64,000 nucleotides of DNA, from assembly GCA_902793405.1 (NCBI GenBank), contig CADBDH010000017.1, positions 1 through 64,000 on the forward strand, given 5' to 3'. Position numbers and translations under genes: made by a program. Origin of the DNA: an uncultured Bacteroidales bacterium. Its GTDB lineage: Bacteria > Bacteroidota > Bacteroidia > Bacteroidales > Muribaculaceae. Below, in pieces: positions 8,500-17,169 of the stretch (the first letter of the stretch is position 1; each line of letters starts with the position of its first letter). The notes beneath the pieces are model-generated. The model was not told where the DNA came from, ran no database searches, and saw only the letters and a list, made by a program, of their open reading frames with translations.

Positions 8500-9858
8500 T
8501 TAGGTTGTTTGGTTCTCGTGGTGCTGGAGTTTGAAGCGTTGCATGATGATGACGGCGACGAGGAAGGCGGCAAAGTCGCTGGCGGGCAGCGAGGCCCACA
8601 CACCGTCGAGGCACCACAACGAGGAGAACAGCAGCAGCATGGGCAGCAGGAACAGCAGCTGGCGCGAGAGCGACATAAAGATGCTGATGCGTACCTTGCC
8701 GATGGTCTGGAAGAAGTTGGTCACCACGGCCTGATAGCCGATAACGGGGAAGACGAGCATGTTGATGCGAATGCCGCGGATGGAGATGGCAAGCAGGTCG
8801 GCATCGTCGGTGAACAGGCGTGTACACGGCCCGGGCAGCAGTTCGCCAATCACCCAACCGACGGTCATGGCCACCACCGATGCCACGATGGTAAGGCGCA
8901 GCACTTGTTTGACACGGTCCATGTTGCGGGCTCCGTAGTTGTAACCCGCGATGGGTTGGAATCCCTGGCAAATGCCCATAATGACCATGAAGAAAATGAA
9001 TCCCAAGCGGTTAGCGATGCTATAGGCACCCACAGCCAGGTCTCCGCCATATTTCATCAGGGCGTTATTCATGAAGATGGCTACCACACAACCCGTGAGC
9101 TGCATCGAGAACGGCGAGATGCCGATGCTCACGATATCTTTGACAATGGCTTTGGCCGGCTTGAGAAAACGCCACTCCAAGTGCAGCAGTTCCTTTTGCC
9201 GCGAGAACTGCCACAACTGCCAGCACAAGACGACCACCTGGGCCAAAACGGTCGCTATCGCAGCGCCCTTGATGCCCATGTGCAAGGGCCAGATGAAAAT
9301 GGGGTCAAGGATGGTGTTCAGCACCACCGTGACAATGGTGGCTATCATCGCGGCCCGCGGCTTACTTGCCGATCGCAAGGCGGCATTCAGGCCCAGATAC
9401 AAGTGGGTAACGACATTGCCCACCAGCAGGATAAACATGTAGTCATGGGCATGTGGCAGGGTCTGCGGGCTAGCGCCGAAGAAGGTCAGGATGGGGTCCA
9501 AGAAAATGATTGACACGATACCCACCAGCAGACCGGTGATGATGTTTAAGGCAACCATGTTGCCCAACACGTTGTTGGCCTTGTCATACTGTTTCTGGCC
9601 CAGTCGCAGTGACATCAGCGTGGAACCGCCGATACCGACTGCTGCGCCAAAGGCCGCACCGATGTTCATCAGGGGGAATGAAATACCCAAAGCGGCCAAC
9701 GCCATCGGGCCCACACCATGGCCGATGAAGATGCTGTCCACCATGTTATATAGCGATGACGCCGTCATCGCTATCACTCCCGGCAGGGCATACTGCCATA
9801 GCAGCTTACCCACCGGTTGGGTACCAAGTGCCAATGTCGCTTCCTTATTGTCTCTCAT
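8500..9858 (-). CDS. MATE family efflux transporter
   Basis: At 452 aa it has the usual MATE length with about 12 membrane helices in two halves. Family segments include GKLLWQYALPGVIAMTASSLYNMVDSIFIG near the N-terminus and QGFQPIAGYNYGA at the start of the second half. MATE pumps export cationic drugs or toxins using Na+ or H+ gradients; the substrate here is unknown. It stands alone, flanked by the toxin remnant and by TTAGGCTTT-type tags. Confidence 0.92.
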   Translation of the reverse strand: MRDNKEATLALGTQPVGKLLWQYALPGVIAMTASSLYNMVDSIFIGHGVGPMALAALGISFPLMNIGAAFGAAVGIGGSTLMSLRLGQKQYDKANNVLGNMVALNIITGLLVGIVSIIFLDPILTFFGASPQTLPHAHDYMFILLVGNVVTHLYLGLNAALRSASKPRAAMIATIVTVVLNTILDPIFIWPLHMGIKGAAIATVLAQVVVLCWQLWQFSRQKELLHLEWRFLKPAKAIVKDIVSIGISPFSMQLTGCVVAIFMNNALMKYGGDLAVGAYSIANRLGFIFFMVIMGICQGFQPIAGYNYGARNMDRVKQVLRLTIVASVVAMTVGWVIGELLPGPCTRLFTDDADLLAISIRGIRINMLVFPVIGYQAVVTNFFQTIGKVRISIFMSLSRQLLFLLPMLLLFSSLWCLDGVWASLPASDFAAFLVAVIIMQRFKLQHHENQTT

Positions 9859-9898
9859 TATTAGGCTTTAGGTGTTAGGCTTTAGGCTTTAGGTTTTC
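9859..9898. repeat. TTAGGCTTTAGG tag repeats
   Basis: About four imperfect copies of a 7-10 bp TTAGGCTT/TTAGGTGT unit occur between the ATPase gene and the MATE gene. They resemble the CTAG-type tags at other junctions of this window. Confidence 0.6.
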
Positions 9899-9903
9899 GG
9901 GAA

Positions 9904-11469
9904 TCAGTCCTCAAGGCCAAAGCACTGCTTGATGGACTTGCGGATGGCTTGGGCATTCTCGCTGCTGCCTTTCAGGATGTTCAACACACCACGGATGTAG
10001 TCTTCCTTGTTCTTGAAACCGCACAAGACTGCCACATTGCTCTCGACAAGCATGAGTTTCTGGTTATACACCTTGAGGATGTTGGCATAATCGTTGTTGT
10101 CCTCATACACATGAAACTCCCTGCACAACTGGTCGTACATGCCACGCGGATTGATTTCGCTCACAAGTTCCACCATGTGGTTCTCCAGGGCATTGATGCT
10201 GGTGAACTTCATGTCGATGCGCAGTTCCACATCATGCTTCACGCGATGGCGCACGTGCTGCAGAGCCTGCTGCTTGAGTTCGTGGGTGAACATGTCGATG
10301 ACACGTCTCTTCACCTTGGGGAACACAATGTCGGGATTGCGGCGCTTGTGGCGTGCCACGGCACGGATAACGCCCTCGAGCATGAGTATGTTCTCTATCT
10401 CGGCCACATTGGGCACGAGGATGTTCTTCTTGCGCAGGTATTCCACCTCTTCCTCGCTGCGGCGGTCACGATCCACAATACCATGGCTGTCGAGCTGATG
10501 GAAATTCTGCAGGTCGTTGAACGAGCGCACGGTCTCGATGACCTTGTTGCAGCTGCCCAACGGCTTGACGGTGTATTCAGGGAAGATGAGCGGATACAGC
10601 CGGGAGTCGATACTGTGCTTGTCGTCACCCTCGATAAAGAGAACGGGTTTGCGGCTGCCCAGCAGTTCGAGCATGGCCGTGTCCAGGTCTCGGCTCGAGG
10701 TCATCACCTCATAGTCCCAAGCCTTGGCCTCGGGGTCATATTCCTTGACCCAAACGCACTGGTTGTCGATGCGGGAGCTGGCAAACTCCACATCGTGGGT
10801 GTTGTAGATGAAGGTACAGTCGGGACGCATCTGCTCCAGCACGTTCCACAGCGTGCGCATGATGCTGCTGTGGATAAACGTCTCGGGGTCATCGACCAGG
10901 ATGGCGGCATCGGGCATGGCATAGAGTACCGCACCAATGTAGTAGAGTACCGACTTCTCGCCGTCGCTCAAGCCCATCAAGGGATACTTGTCCTCATAGC
11001 CCTCGCTGGTGAACATCAGCTTGCCGTTTTCGCGCAACATCTTGTTCTTGGGGAAGACCTCTTGCCACTTCTTGACGGTGATGTCAAGTTTGGTCTTGGG
11101 GAATTCCATCTGCTCATCCATGAGTTTGTGCGCCTTAAAGTTCATCAGTTCGCGGAACTCGTCACTGAGCATGACATAGAACAACTTGTCGAACTCGGTC
11201 TCGGCGACATTCTTGATTTGCGGATTAGCCTCGTTCATGCGGTTAAACAGGTCATCGATCGAGCCAGGCAACGGCTTGACACTGGCAGGAGAGGGGAACA
11301 GGGCCTTGAGCGCCGAAATGCGGTAGGCCTTATCTCCCAGTTCATCGACCAGGGCCGAGCAGAAGCGGCTCTTACCGGCACCGTTGGTTCCGATGATCGT
11401 AATCTGTTTGGACTCAACCAGCACATCGGGCTGATGGCCGTCCATCCGTTTAGGTAGTCTGATATCCAT
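9904..11469 (-). CDS. ABC-type ATPase with DUF4435/TOPRIM-like C-terminus
   Basis: The 521-aa protein is SMC/OLD-like. The Walker A loop is TIIGTNGAGKS (about residues 26-36), the ABC signature is LSDGEKS (about 168), Walker B is AAILVDDPETFIH, and the H-loop is YNTHD. The second half begins PVLFIEGDD (about 275) and carries GIVDRDRRS and NVAEIENILM, the pattern of DUF4435, a TOPRIM-like region. Proteins of this build are related to OLD nucleases and some are defence factors. Here it stands alone without a helicase or reverse transcriptase partner. No nuclease activity is proven. Confidence 0.78.
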   Translation of the reverse strand: MDIRLPKRMDGHQPDVLVESKQITIIGTNGAGKSRFCSALVDELGDKAYRISALKALFPSPASVKPLPGSIDDLFNRMNEANPQIKNVAETEFDKLFYVMLSDEFRELMNFKAHKLMDEQMEFPKTKLDITVKKWQEVFPKNKMLRENGKLMFTSEGYEDKYPLMGLSDGEKSVLYYIGAVLYAMPDAAILVDDPETFIHSSIMRTLWNVLEQMRPDCTFIYNTHDVEFASSRIDNQCVWVKEYDPEAKAWDYEVMTSSRDLDTAMLELLGSRKPVLFIEGDDKHSIDSRLYPLIFPEYTVKPLGSCNKVIETVRSFNDLQNFHQLDSHGIVDRDRRSEEEVEYLRKKNILVPNVAEIENILMLEGVIRAVARHKRRNPDIVFPKVKRRVIDMFTHELKQQALQHVRHRVKHDVELRIDMKFTSINALENHMVELVSEINPRGMYDQLCREFHVYEDNNDYANILKVYNQKLMLVESNVAVLCGFKNKEDYIRGVLNILKGSSENAQAIRKSIKQCFGLED

Positions 11470-11602
11470 AATTGATGGTTGTTTTGTTTCTTGTGGGTAA
11501 AATTAGTCATTATTTTTTAGAGTACCAACGATTTCGGCCCCAAAGTGCCGAAAAGGACTAATTTTTCACTCTTTCACAGCGTGCAATAATGCTTTTTATT
11601 AG

Positions 11603-11610
11603 TAATTTTG
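11603..11610 (+). promoter_or_regulatory. -7 element directly before the permease start
   Basis: TAATTTTG lies only 8 nt before the ATG at 11619. It lies inside the frame that would begin at an upstream ATG (11589), so the later ATG is preferred. Confidence 0.5.
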
Positions 11611-11618
11611 CCGCTGTT

Positions 11619-12860
11619 ATGATGGACTATGTGAATGCATTTGTGTCGATGTTGAACGGCATGTCGCCCTACCTGCTGTTGGGATTCCTGATTGCGGGGG
11701 TACTGCATGCGTTTGTACCGTCGGCGATTTACAGCCGCTATTTGGCGGGAACGGGGCTGCGCTCGGTAGCGACTGCTGCAGCCTTTGGCATCCCGCTGCC
11801 GTTGTGCTCTTGCGGTGTGCTGCCCACGGCCGTTGCCCTGAGGCGCAGTGGCGCTTCACGTGCCGCCAGCACTTCGTTCCTCATCGCCACGCCCCAGACG
11901 GGTGTTGACAGCATCGCGGCAACATTCTCGATGATGGGCCTGCCGTTTGCCATTCTGCGCCCCGTTGCAGCGCTGGTGACGTCACTCATTGGCGGACTTG
12001 CCGTCGGCCACTGGGAACGCAAAGGTGCCCTGGACGATGTGCACAGCGATGCCAACTATGAGTTCAGCGAACTGCCTAAGGGGCTATGGAACAAGATAAA
12101 AGAAACGCTGAAGTACGGCTTTTTTGACATGATGCAGAGCATTGGCCGCTGGCTGCTCATCGGCTTAGTGGTGGCCACCCTCATCACCGTGCTGCTGCCC
12201 GACGACTTCTTTTCCACCTATGCCCGCTGGCCGTTATTGAACATGTTCATCATCGTACTGGTTGCCGTGCCCATGTATGTGTGCGCCACGGGATCCATCC
12301 CCATCGCTGCCGCATTGATGCTCAAGGGAATGTCGCCTGGCTGCGCGTTAGTGCTCTTGATGGCCGGCCCCGCTGCCAACATGGCCTCGATGTTTGTCGT
12401 GAATAACGCCTTCGGGCGCAAGGCCACCATCGTCTATCTGCTGTCGATTATCGGCGGCGCCATCGGCTTTGGTGTGCTGGTGGACTATTGGCCTGGCCTG
12501 CGCGAACTTTTTACCAGTGCCCTGCCCCACCATGCCATGCATCACCACATGGCCGTCTCATGGTTCAACACCGTGTGCAGCGTGGCGCTGCTGGGCATGA
12601 TTATTGTGGCCCTGGGAGCGAAATACTGGAAATCCTATCAAATCAAACGTAATAAAACCACTGCAATGAAAGAATTCAAAGTCAAGGGCATGATGTGTGC
12701 CCACTGCAAGGCCAACGTAGAAAAAGGCCTCGCCGCCCTGCCCGGAGTAGAAAAAGTGACCGTTGACCTCGCCAAGGGTACCGCCCTGGTCGAAGGCTGC
12801 ATCCCCGACCAGCTCATCATCGACTCCATCGAGGACCTGGGCTACCAGTACGAGCCTTGA
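11619..12860 (+). CDS. SO_0444/YraQ-type heavy-metal permease fused to HMA domain
   Basis: The protein of 413 aa has an N-terminal membrane part with about eight to ten helices and the family motifs PLPLCSCGVLP and STSFLIATPQTGVDS. The C-terminal 64 residues are a heavy-metal-associated domain with MCAHC (metal-binding CxxC). Relatives are predicted Cu/Zn efflux permeases. The HMA domain begins at an ATG (12666) after an A-rich stretch, so it could also be made as a separate small metal chaperone. The start at 11619 (or 11622) is chosen because the -7 element lies just upstream. Confidence 0.85.
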   Translation: MMDYVNAFVSMLNGMSPYLLLGFLIAGVLHAFVPSAIYSRYLAGTGLRSVATAAAFGIPLPLCSCGVLPTAVALRRSGASRAASTSFLIATPQTGVDSIAATFSMMGLPFAILRPVAALVTSLIGGLAVGHWERKGALDDVHSDANYEFSELPKGLWNKIKETLKYGFFDMMQSIGRWLLIGLVVATLITVLLPDDFFSTYARWPLLNMFIIVLVAVPMYVCATGSIPIAAALMLKGMSPGCALVLLMAGPAANMASMFVVNNAFGRKATIVYLLSIIGGAIGFGVLVDYWPGLRELFTSALPHHAMHHHMAVSWFNTVCSVALLGMIIVALGAKYWKSYQIKRNKTTAMKEFKVKGMMCAHCKANVEKGLAALPGVEKVTVDLAKGTALVEGCIPDQLIIDSIEDLGYQYEP

Positions 12861-12866
12861 TAAACC

Positions 12867-12893
12867 AGATGCTCTACAAGAACTAGAGCATCT
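12867..12893. terminator. Hairpin between convergent permease and ubiE genes
   Basis: AGATGCTCT pairs with AGAGCATCT (9 bp, 9-nt loop). It separates two converging genes and may stop both transcripts, although neither side has a clean T-run. CTAGA-type tag sequence continues beside it. Confidence 0.5.
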
Positions 12894-12922
12894 AGATTAT
12901 CTGGAAAGAATAATTGTAATTG

Positions 12923-13675
12923 CTATTTAACGGCAGTGTAGATGGTGCACACGCCCAGTGTGAGCCGCTTGAATGCGGTGTCACGCAAGCCGGCATTGCG
13001 CATCAGCTGCAGCATGTCGTCGCCCTGTGGGACGGCGGCGATGCTCTTGGGCAAGTAGCGATAAGCGCTCTTGTCGCCGCTCTTCATCGAACCGATCCAG
13101 GGGATGATGTGAAGGGTGTACAAATCATAAAACCAACGGATGAACGCATTGGCGGGTGTAGAGAGTTCCAGCACACACAGCATGCCGCCAGGCTTGAGCA
13201 CACGGGCCATCTCCTGATAGCCTTGCTGCAGATGCTCGAAATTGCGCACCCCGAAGGCCACCGTCACGGCGTCGAACGAGCCGTCGGCCATGGGCAGTGC
13301 CATGCAATCGCCTTGCTCGAAGGAAATCTGCTGCTCCAAACCTTTCTCCTTGACCTTGCGGCAAGCCTCGTCGAGCATTCCCTGTGACAGGTCAATGCCC
13401 GTGATGTGCTGCGGCTGAAGTGACTGCTGCAGCTGGATGGCAAAGTCGCCCGTGCCTGTCGCCACGTCGAGGATGTGCTGTGGTTTCAACCGTTTCAATC
13501 GCTTGACGGCCAGGCGGCGCCACCAGATGTCGATACCCATCGTCATCGCACGGTTCATGAAGTCATAGGCCGGGGCAATGCTGTCAAACATCTGCCTCAC
13601 CTGCTCGGTCTTTGCCGTGCCTTCACTGCCGTAGGGGGTGACCTGCTCCACCCTATTGCCATTGTCGCCGGTCAT
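12923..13675 (-). CDS. ubiE: Demethylmenaquinone methyltransferase
   Basis: UbiE/MenG methylates demethylmenaquinone to menaquinone, the quinone used by these anaerobes. The 250-aa protein shows the class I SAM site (ILDVATGTGDFAI), the family signature YDFMNRAMTMGIDIWWR near the N-terminus, and the RVLKPGGMLCVLELSTP segment. Its ATG overlaps the phoH stop (ATGA), so the two are translationally coupled. Confidence 0.95.
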   Translation of the reverse strand: MTGDNGNRVEQVTPYGSEGTAKTEQVRQMFDSIAPAYDFMNRAMTMGIDIWWRRLAVKRLKRLKPQHILDVATGTGDFAIQLQQSLQPQHITGIDLSQGMLDEACRKVKEKGLEQQISFEQGDCMALPMADGSFDAVTVAFGVRNFEHLQQGYQEMARVLKPGGMLCVLELSTPANAFIRWFYDLYTLHIIPWIGSMKSGDKSAYRYLPKSIAAVPQGDDMLQLMRNAGLRDTAFKRLTLGVCTIYTAVK

Positions 13676-14676
13676 GCCTGATTGTCCTGCTGCCTGTAGT
13701 CGTCACGCCCCTCGCGGTGATCGGCATTGTAGAGTTTGTTCTCTTCCTGGAAACGCTCGTAGGCCTCGACGATGCGCTGCACCAGCTGGTGGCGCACGAT
13801 GTCCTTCTTTTCGAATTCCACCTTGCCGATGCCTTTCACGCCATCAAGCACGCGCAGGGCGTGAATCAGACCCGACGTCACGCTGCGCGGCAGGTCGATC
13901 TGGGTCGTATCGCCCGTCACAATCATTTTGGACCCCATGCCCAGGCGGGTGAGGAACATCTTGATCTGGTGGGTGGTGGTATTCTGTGCCTCGTCGAGCA
14001 CGATGATGGCGTCGTTCAGGGTGCGACCGCGCATAAAGGCCAACGGCGCAATCTGGATGACGTTGGTTTCCATGTATTCCTTGAGCTTGGCCTGCGGTAT
14101 CATGTCCTCGAGCGCATCATAGAGCGGCTGCAGGTAGGGGTCGATCTTGTCCTTCATGTCGCCTGGCAGGAAACCCAACTTCTCGCCGGCCTCGACAGCG
14201 GGGCGCGACAGGATAATCTTGCGGATCTCTCGGTTCTTGAGTGCCCTCACGGCCAATGCAACAGCCAGATAGGTTTTACCGGTTCCCGCAGGGCCCAGCG
14301 CAAACGTCAGGTCATTGTTCATGAACGTCTTGACCAGCAGCTGCTGGTTGGGCGTGCGCCCGCTGATGGGCTTGCCGTTCACGCCATAGACGATGACGTC
14401 GTCCATCTTCAACTGCTTGGGCGGGGTGCCCTTGATGGTGTCGATGATGACATCCTCGGGCAACGTGTTGTAGTTAGCGCAATAGTCGGCCAACGCATGG
14501 ATTTTTTGCTCAAAGACGGACGTCTCGGCATCGTCGCCAATCACGGTGATGACGCTGCCACGTGCGGCCATGCGCAGTTTAGGGAACAAGTTGCGGATTA
14601 GTTGTATGTTACTGTTATTCACCCCGTAGAAGGTCACGGGATCAACGTTGTCAATGATAATGTGCCGTTCAATCAT
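13672..14676 (-). CDS. phoH: PhoH family ATPase
   Basis: The PhoH-like protein (334 aa) has Walker A GPAGTGKTYLAVA (about residue 132) and Walker B IIVLDEAQN, with ARGSVITVIGDD upstream as the usual KH-like N-terminal part. It is an RNA-associated ATPase/helicase-like protein often next to ybeY in other groups. A -7 element at 14702-14709 serves it, leaving a short leader. ubiE follows with a 4-bp overlap; a purine gene that I would have expected between them in this group is not there. Confidence 0.93.
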   Translation of the reverse strand: MIERHIIIDNVDPVTFYGVNNSNIQLIRNLFPKLRMAARGSVITVIGDDAETSVFEQKIHALADYCANYNTLPEDVIIDTIKGTPPKQLKMDDVIVYGVNGKPISGRTPNQQLLVKTFMNNDLTFALGPAGTGKTYLAVALAVRALKNREIRKIILSRPAVEAGEKLGFLPGDMKDKIDPYLQPLYDALEDMIPQAKLKEYMETNVIQIAPLAFMRGRTLNDAIIVLDEAQNTTTHQIKMFLTRLGMGSKMIVTGDTTQIDLPRSVTSGLIHALRVLDGVKGIGKVEFEKKDIVRHQLVQRIVEAYERFQEENKLYNADHREGRDDYRQQDNQA

Positions 14677-14701
14677 TCAGTATCCTTATATATTCTACCC
14701 A

Positions 14702-14709
14702 CAAAATTA
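14702..14709 (-). promoter_or_regulatory. -7 element of the phoH-ubiE transcript
   Basis: TAATTTTG on the minus strand, 25 bp upstream of the phoH start. Confidence 0.55.
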
Positions 14710-14802
14710 CACAATAAATCCTATCCCACAACAATAGCCGCCACTTTTTATCACATTTTGAATAAAATGGCGGTCTATCGAGGGAACAAGTCTATCGAGG
14801 GG

Positions 14803-15300
14803 TCACATTTTGACCAGAATCCAGGGCAGGGGCTCCAAAATCTTTATTTTCACCTTCTTGTCCAAGCCACGCAACATCGCAGCAGCCGCTTCCTTGCCCT
14901 CGTAGCCCTCAAGAACAACATAATACAGCTTATCAGGACCGCCAAACAGGACATAGCTGCCGGCAAAACCGCACTCCTCGCGCAGTCGGTCGCGATAGCT
15001 CTTGGCATTGATGCGCTGGCTGAAGGTAGCCACGACAACGTTGTAGCGGCTGGGAACGTCGGTCGAGTCGATGGCGACATTGGCGTTCACATACACCATC
15101 CTCACGCTATCCCCGTTGATGACGTGGGTATAGCGCTGGCGCTCGGCCTCAATCTTGGCATACGTCTCGGCTCCGATACCGGTCTTGCGGTGCTCGACAG
15201 CCTTCTCATAGGCCTCACGGTAGTTCTTTTCATTGCTGTGGCAACCTGTCGCCAACGCTGCTACAACCGCCAGCAATATAATATATAATGTCTGTTTCAT
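14803..15300 (-). CDS. SPOR-domain lipoprotein
   Basis: The 165-aa product has a lipoprotein signal (ALATGCHSN, Cys at about residue 20), a short helical spacer and a C-terminal SPOR domain (YNVVVATFSQRINAKSYRDRL ... YYVVLEGY). SPOR domains bind denuded peptidoglycan at division sites, so an envelope location near the septum is likely. The ATG overlaps the stop of the upstream phosphoesterase (ATGA). The last bases lie in a direct repeat (TCACATTTTGA at 14751 and 14803). Confidence 0.82.
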   Translation of the reverse strand: MKQTLYIILLAVVAALATGCHSNEKNYREAYEKAVEHRKTGIGAETYAKIEAERQRYTHVINGDSVRMVYVNANVAIDSTDVPSRYNVVVATFSQRINAKSYRDRLREECGFAGSYVLFGGPDKLYYVVLEGYEGKEAAAAMLRGLDKKVKIKILEPLPWILVKM

Positions 15301-15791
15301 TTTGCTAATTCAATGACCTGGGCATGGGTAATGTTTCCATCGTCGAGTGTGAGTGTGACAAGCGTGCGCACCACCTGCCAGCCCTGCACACCGGCTGCAC
15401 CGGGATTGACCACAAGGCATCCCAGCGCACGGTCGGGCATCACCTTGAGGATGTGGCTGTGGCCGCACACAAACAACTTGGGACGCGAGAGTTCCAAGCG
15501 TTGGCGAATGCCCGGCGCATACTTGCCCGGGTAGCCGCCAATGTGGGTCATCACCACCTTCACGCCCTCGACCTCGAAGGTTTCCATCTCCTTGAAACGG
15601 CGGCGCAGGCTCGCCCCGTCCACATTGCCGCACACGGCACGGAACACGGGCGCGATGGCCTCCAGCTTGTCGGCCAGCTCGTCGCTGCCGATGTCACCGG
15701 CATGCCACACCTCGTCGCAGTCGGCAAAGTGCTGCGCGTAGCGGTCATCCCACCACGCATGGGTGTCACTGATGATGCCAATCTTTTTCAT
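15297..15791 (-). CDS. YfcE/MJ0936-type metallophosphoesterase
   Basis: This 164-aa calcineurin-like phosphoesterase carries the metal motifs ISDTHAWWDD, HAGDIGSDEL, CGNVDG, VMTHIGGYPG and CGHSHI, ending with VNPGAAG. Relatives hydrolyse phosphodiesters in vitro; the natural substrate is unknown. It is followed with a 4-bp overlap by the SPOR lipoprotein gene and lies 48 bp downstream of ribE. Confidence 0.92.
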   Translation of the reverse strand: MKKIGIISDTHAWWDDRYAQHFADCDEVWHAGDIGSDELADKLEAIAPVFRAVCGNVDGASLRRRFKEMETFEVEGVKVVMTHIGGYPGKYAPGIRQRLELSRPKLFVCGHSHILKVMPDRALGCLVVNPGAAGVQGWQVVRTLVTLTLDDGNITHAQVIELAK

Positions 15792-15839
15792 GATTCGGTT
15801 TTCTCGCTTTTTAGCTGCCAGCGCGACACGTCATGTGCC

Positions 15840-16457
15840 TCACTCCTGCGGCAGGGCAAACTCCATCAACCGGGCCAGGTACTTACCGATGATGTCAAAC
15901 TCCAAGTTGACCACGGTGCCCACCTCGATGCAGTGGAAGTTGGTGATTTCACGGGTATAGGGGATGATGGCGACCTGGAAACTGTCGCGCTCGCTGTTGC
16001 ACACCGTGAGCGACACGCCATTGACGGTCACACTACCCTTCTCGACCGTCACATAGCCCTTGCGCGCCATCTCGGGCGCCACCTGATAGTTGAAGGTAAA
16101 ATAGTGGCTGCCGTCCACCTCCTTGACAGCGGTGCACACTGCCGTCTGATCGACATGGCCCTGCACGATGTGGCCGTCCAGGCGGCCCTGGATAAGCATC
16201 GAGCGCTCCACGTTCACCTCGTCGCCCACCTTGAGCAGGCCCAGGTTACTGCGGTCCAGCGTCTCCTGGATTGCCGTCACGGTATAGGTGCCGTCACCCG
16301 GCAGTTCAACAACGGTGAGGCACACGCCATTGTGCGAAACGCTCTGATCTATTTTCAACTCATCGGTGAAGCTGCACTTCAAGGTAATGTGCAGGTTGCC
16401 ACCGTCCTTACGCAAAGCGACCACGCGAGCCGCTTCCTCTACGATTCCTGAGAACAT
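15840..16457 (-). CDS. ribE: Riboflavin synthase, alpha subunit
   Basis: The enzyme dismutates two 6,7-dimethyl-8-ribityllumazine molecules to riboflavin. At 205 aa it holds two lumazine-binding beta-barrel repeats: residues 1-97 with MFSGIVEE and SVSHNGVCLTV, and 98-195 with GHVDQTA and TVNGVSLTV. No other riboflavin gene is nearby and I see no FMN riboswitch upstream. Confidence 0.96.
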   Translation of the reverse strand: MFSGIVEEAARVVALRKDGGNLHITLKCSFTDELKIDQSVSHNGVCLTVVELPGDGTYTVTAIQETLDRSNLGLLKVGDEVNVERSMLIQGRLDGHIVQGHVDQTAVCTAVKEVDGSHYFTFNYQVAPEMARKGYVTVEKGSVTVNGVSLTVCNSERDSFQVAIIPYTREITNFHCIEVGTVVNLEFDIIGKYLARLMEFALPQE

Positions 16458-16595
16458 ATTCTTATTTTTATTAATGTATTCTATTTACTCATGAAATATA
16501 ACGCACAGGGCCTCGCTTTTATTGCATGCAGCCACTTCTATTCACTTGACAATCATGCTCATCAAGATATCAGATTGTTAAAGATGCTTAATTCG

Positions 16596-16627
16596 GTAAT
16601 AATAATCTAATTATTACTAGTAATAAT
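16596..16627. promoter_or_regulatory. Three GTAATAAT half-sites upstream of the HTH gene
   Basis: GTAATAAT (16596-16603) and its inverse ATTATTAC (16610-16617) form a perfect palindrome with a 6-bp spacer; a third direct copy follows at 16620-16627. The block ends 13 bp before the -7 element and covers the place of the -33 element. It looks like an operator, perhaps for the HTH protein encoded just downstream. Confidence 0.6.
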
Positions 16628-16640
16628 CCAAATCTCATAT

Positions 16641-16648
16641 TATCTTTG
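16641..16648 (+). promoter_or_regulatory. -7 element of the HTH gene
   Basis: TATCTTTG, 36 bp upstream of the ATG. There is no TTG at -33; the operator-like block occupies that place. Confidence 0.6.
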
Positions 16649-16684
16649 CCACATCATAATCAACATTTAATTACTTGAGACAAA

Positions 16685-16915
16685 ATGGGAAAATCAAACG
16701 TACACATCGGAGAAGAGATTCACAACGAGTTGGAGCGACAAGGGCGCAGCGTGTCATGGCTTGCCGAGCAACTAGGCTGTAACCGCACCAACATCTATAA
16801 CATATTCATGCGTGATAACATCAACACCCTACTGTTGATGAAGACCAGTCTTGCTTTGAAGAAAGACTTTTTCGCCCTTTATTCACGAGCATTTGCCAAC
16901 AAATCAGCAAAATGA
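16685..16915 (+). CDS. Small XRE-like HTH regulator
   Basis: The 76-aa protein is almost entirely a helix-turn-helix domain: VSWLAEQLGCNRTNIYNIF (about residues 20-38) is the helix-turn-helix with its recognition helix. No second domain follows. The gene is monocistronic, with its own promoter, operator-like repeats and terminator, which suggests an autoregulated transcription factor. Targets are unknown. Confidence 0.75.
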   Translation: MGKSNVHIGEEIHNELERQGRSVSWLAEQLGCNRTNIYNIFMRDNINTLLLMKTSLALKKDFFALYSRAFANKSAK

Positions 16916-16976
16916 CCATCCCCGCCCGACACGGGTCGGGCCTCGGAATAAGCGAAAGTTCAGTTAACCACAATCT

Positions 16977-17014
16977 GCGCGGATACACCAGAGATGTATT
17001 CCGCGCTTTTTTTT
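16977..17014 (+). terminator. Terminator of the HTH gene
   Basis: GCGCGGATACA pairs with TGTATTCCGCGC (one bulged T) and is followed by eight T. Confidence 0.85.
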
Positions 17015-17036
17015 AGCATCCATATTGACGGGAACC

Positions 17037-17073
17037 AAAAAATCCCCGCCTCCTGAACACCAGGGACGGGGAG
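17037..17073 (-). terminator. Terminator of pfp
   Basis: On the minus strand a CCCCG-rich stem (17064-17073 with 17043-17050) is followed by a run of six T. It lies about 95 bp downstream of the pfp stop. Confidence 0.7.
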
Positions 17074-17169
17074 CAAGCTGTTTAGAAGTTAAATAATATA
17101 CTTAAAGTCGTTGTGGCGGGGACGCCCTTCGACGATAAGCCAATGTTTAACCTAGACTACACGCCGCGG

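Noticed and set aside
9949-11457. A 502-codon open frame on the plus strand opposite the ATPase-DUF4435 gene
   Set aside because: The minus-strand frame has Walker A, ABC signature and Walker B motifs; the plus-strand frame has no recognisable domain and results from codon bias.
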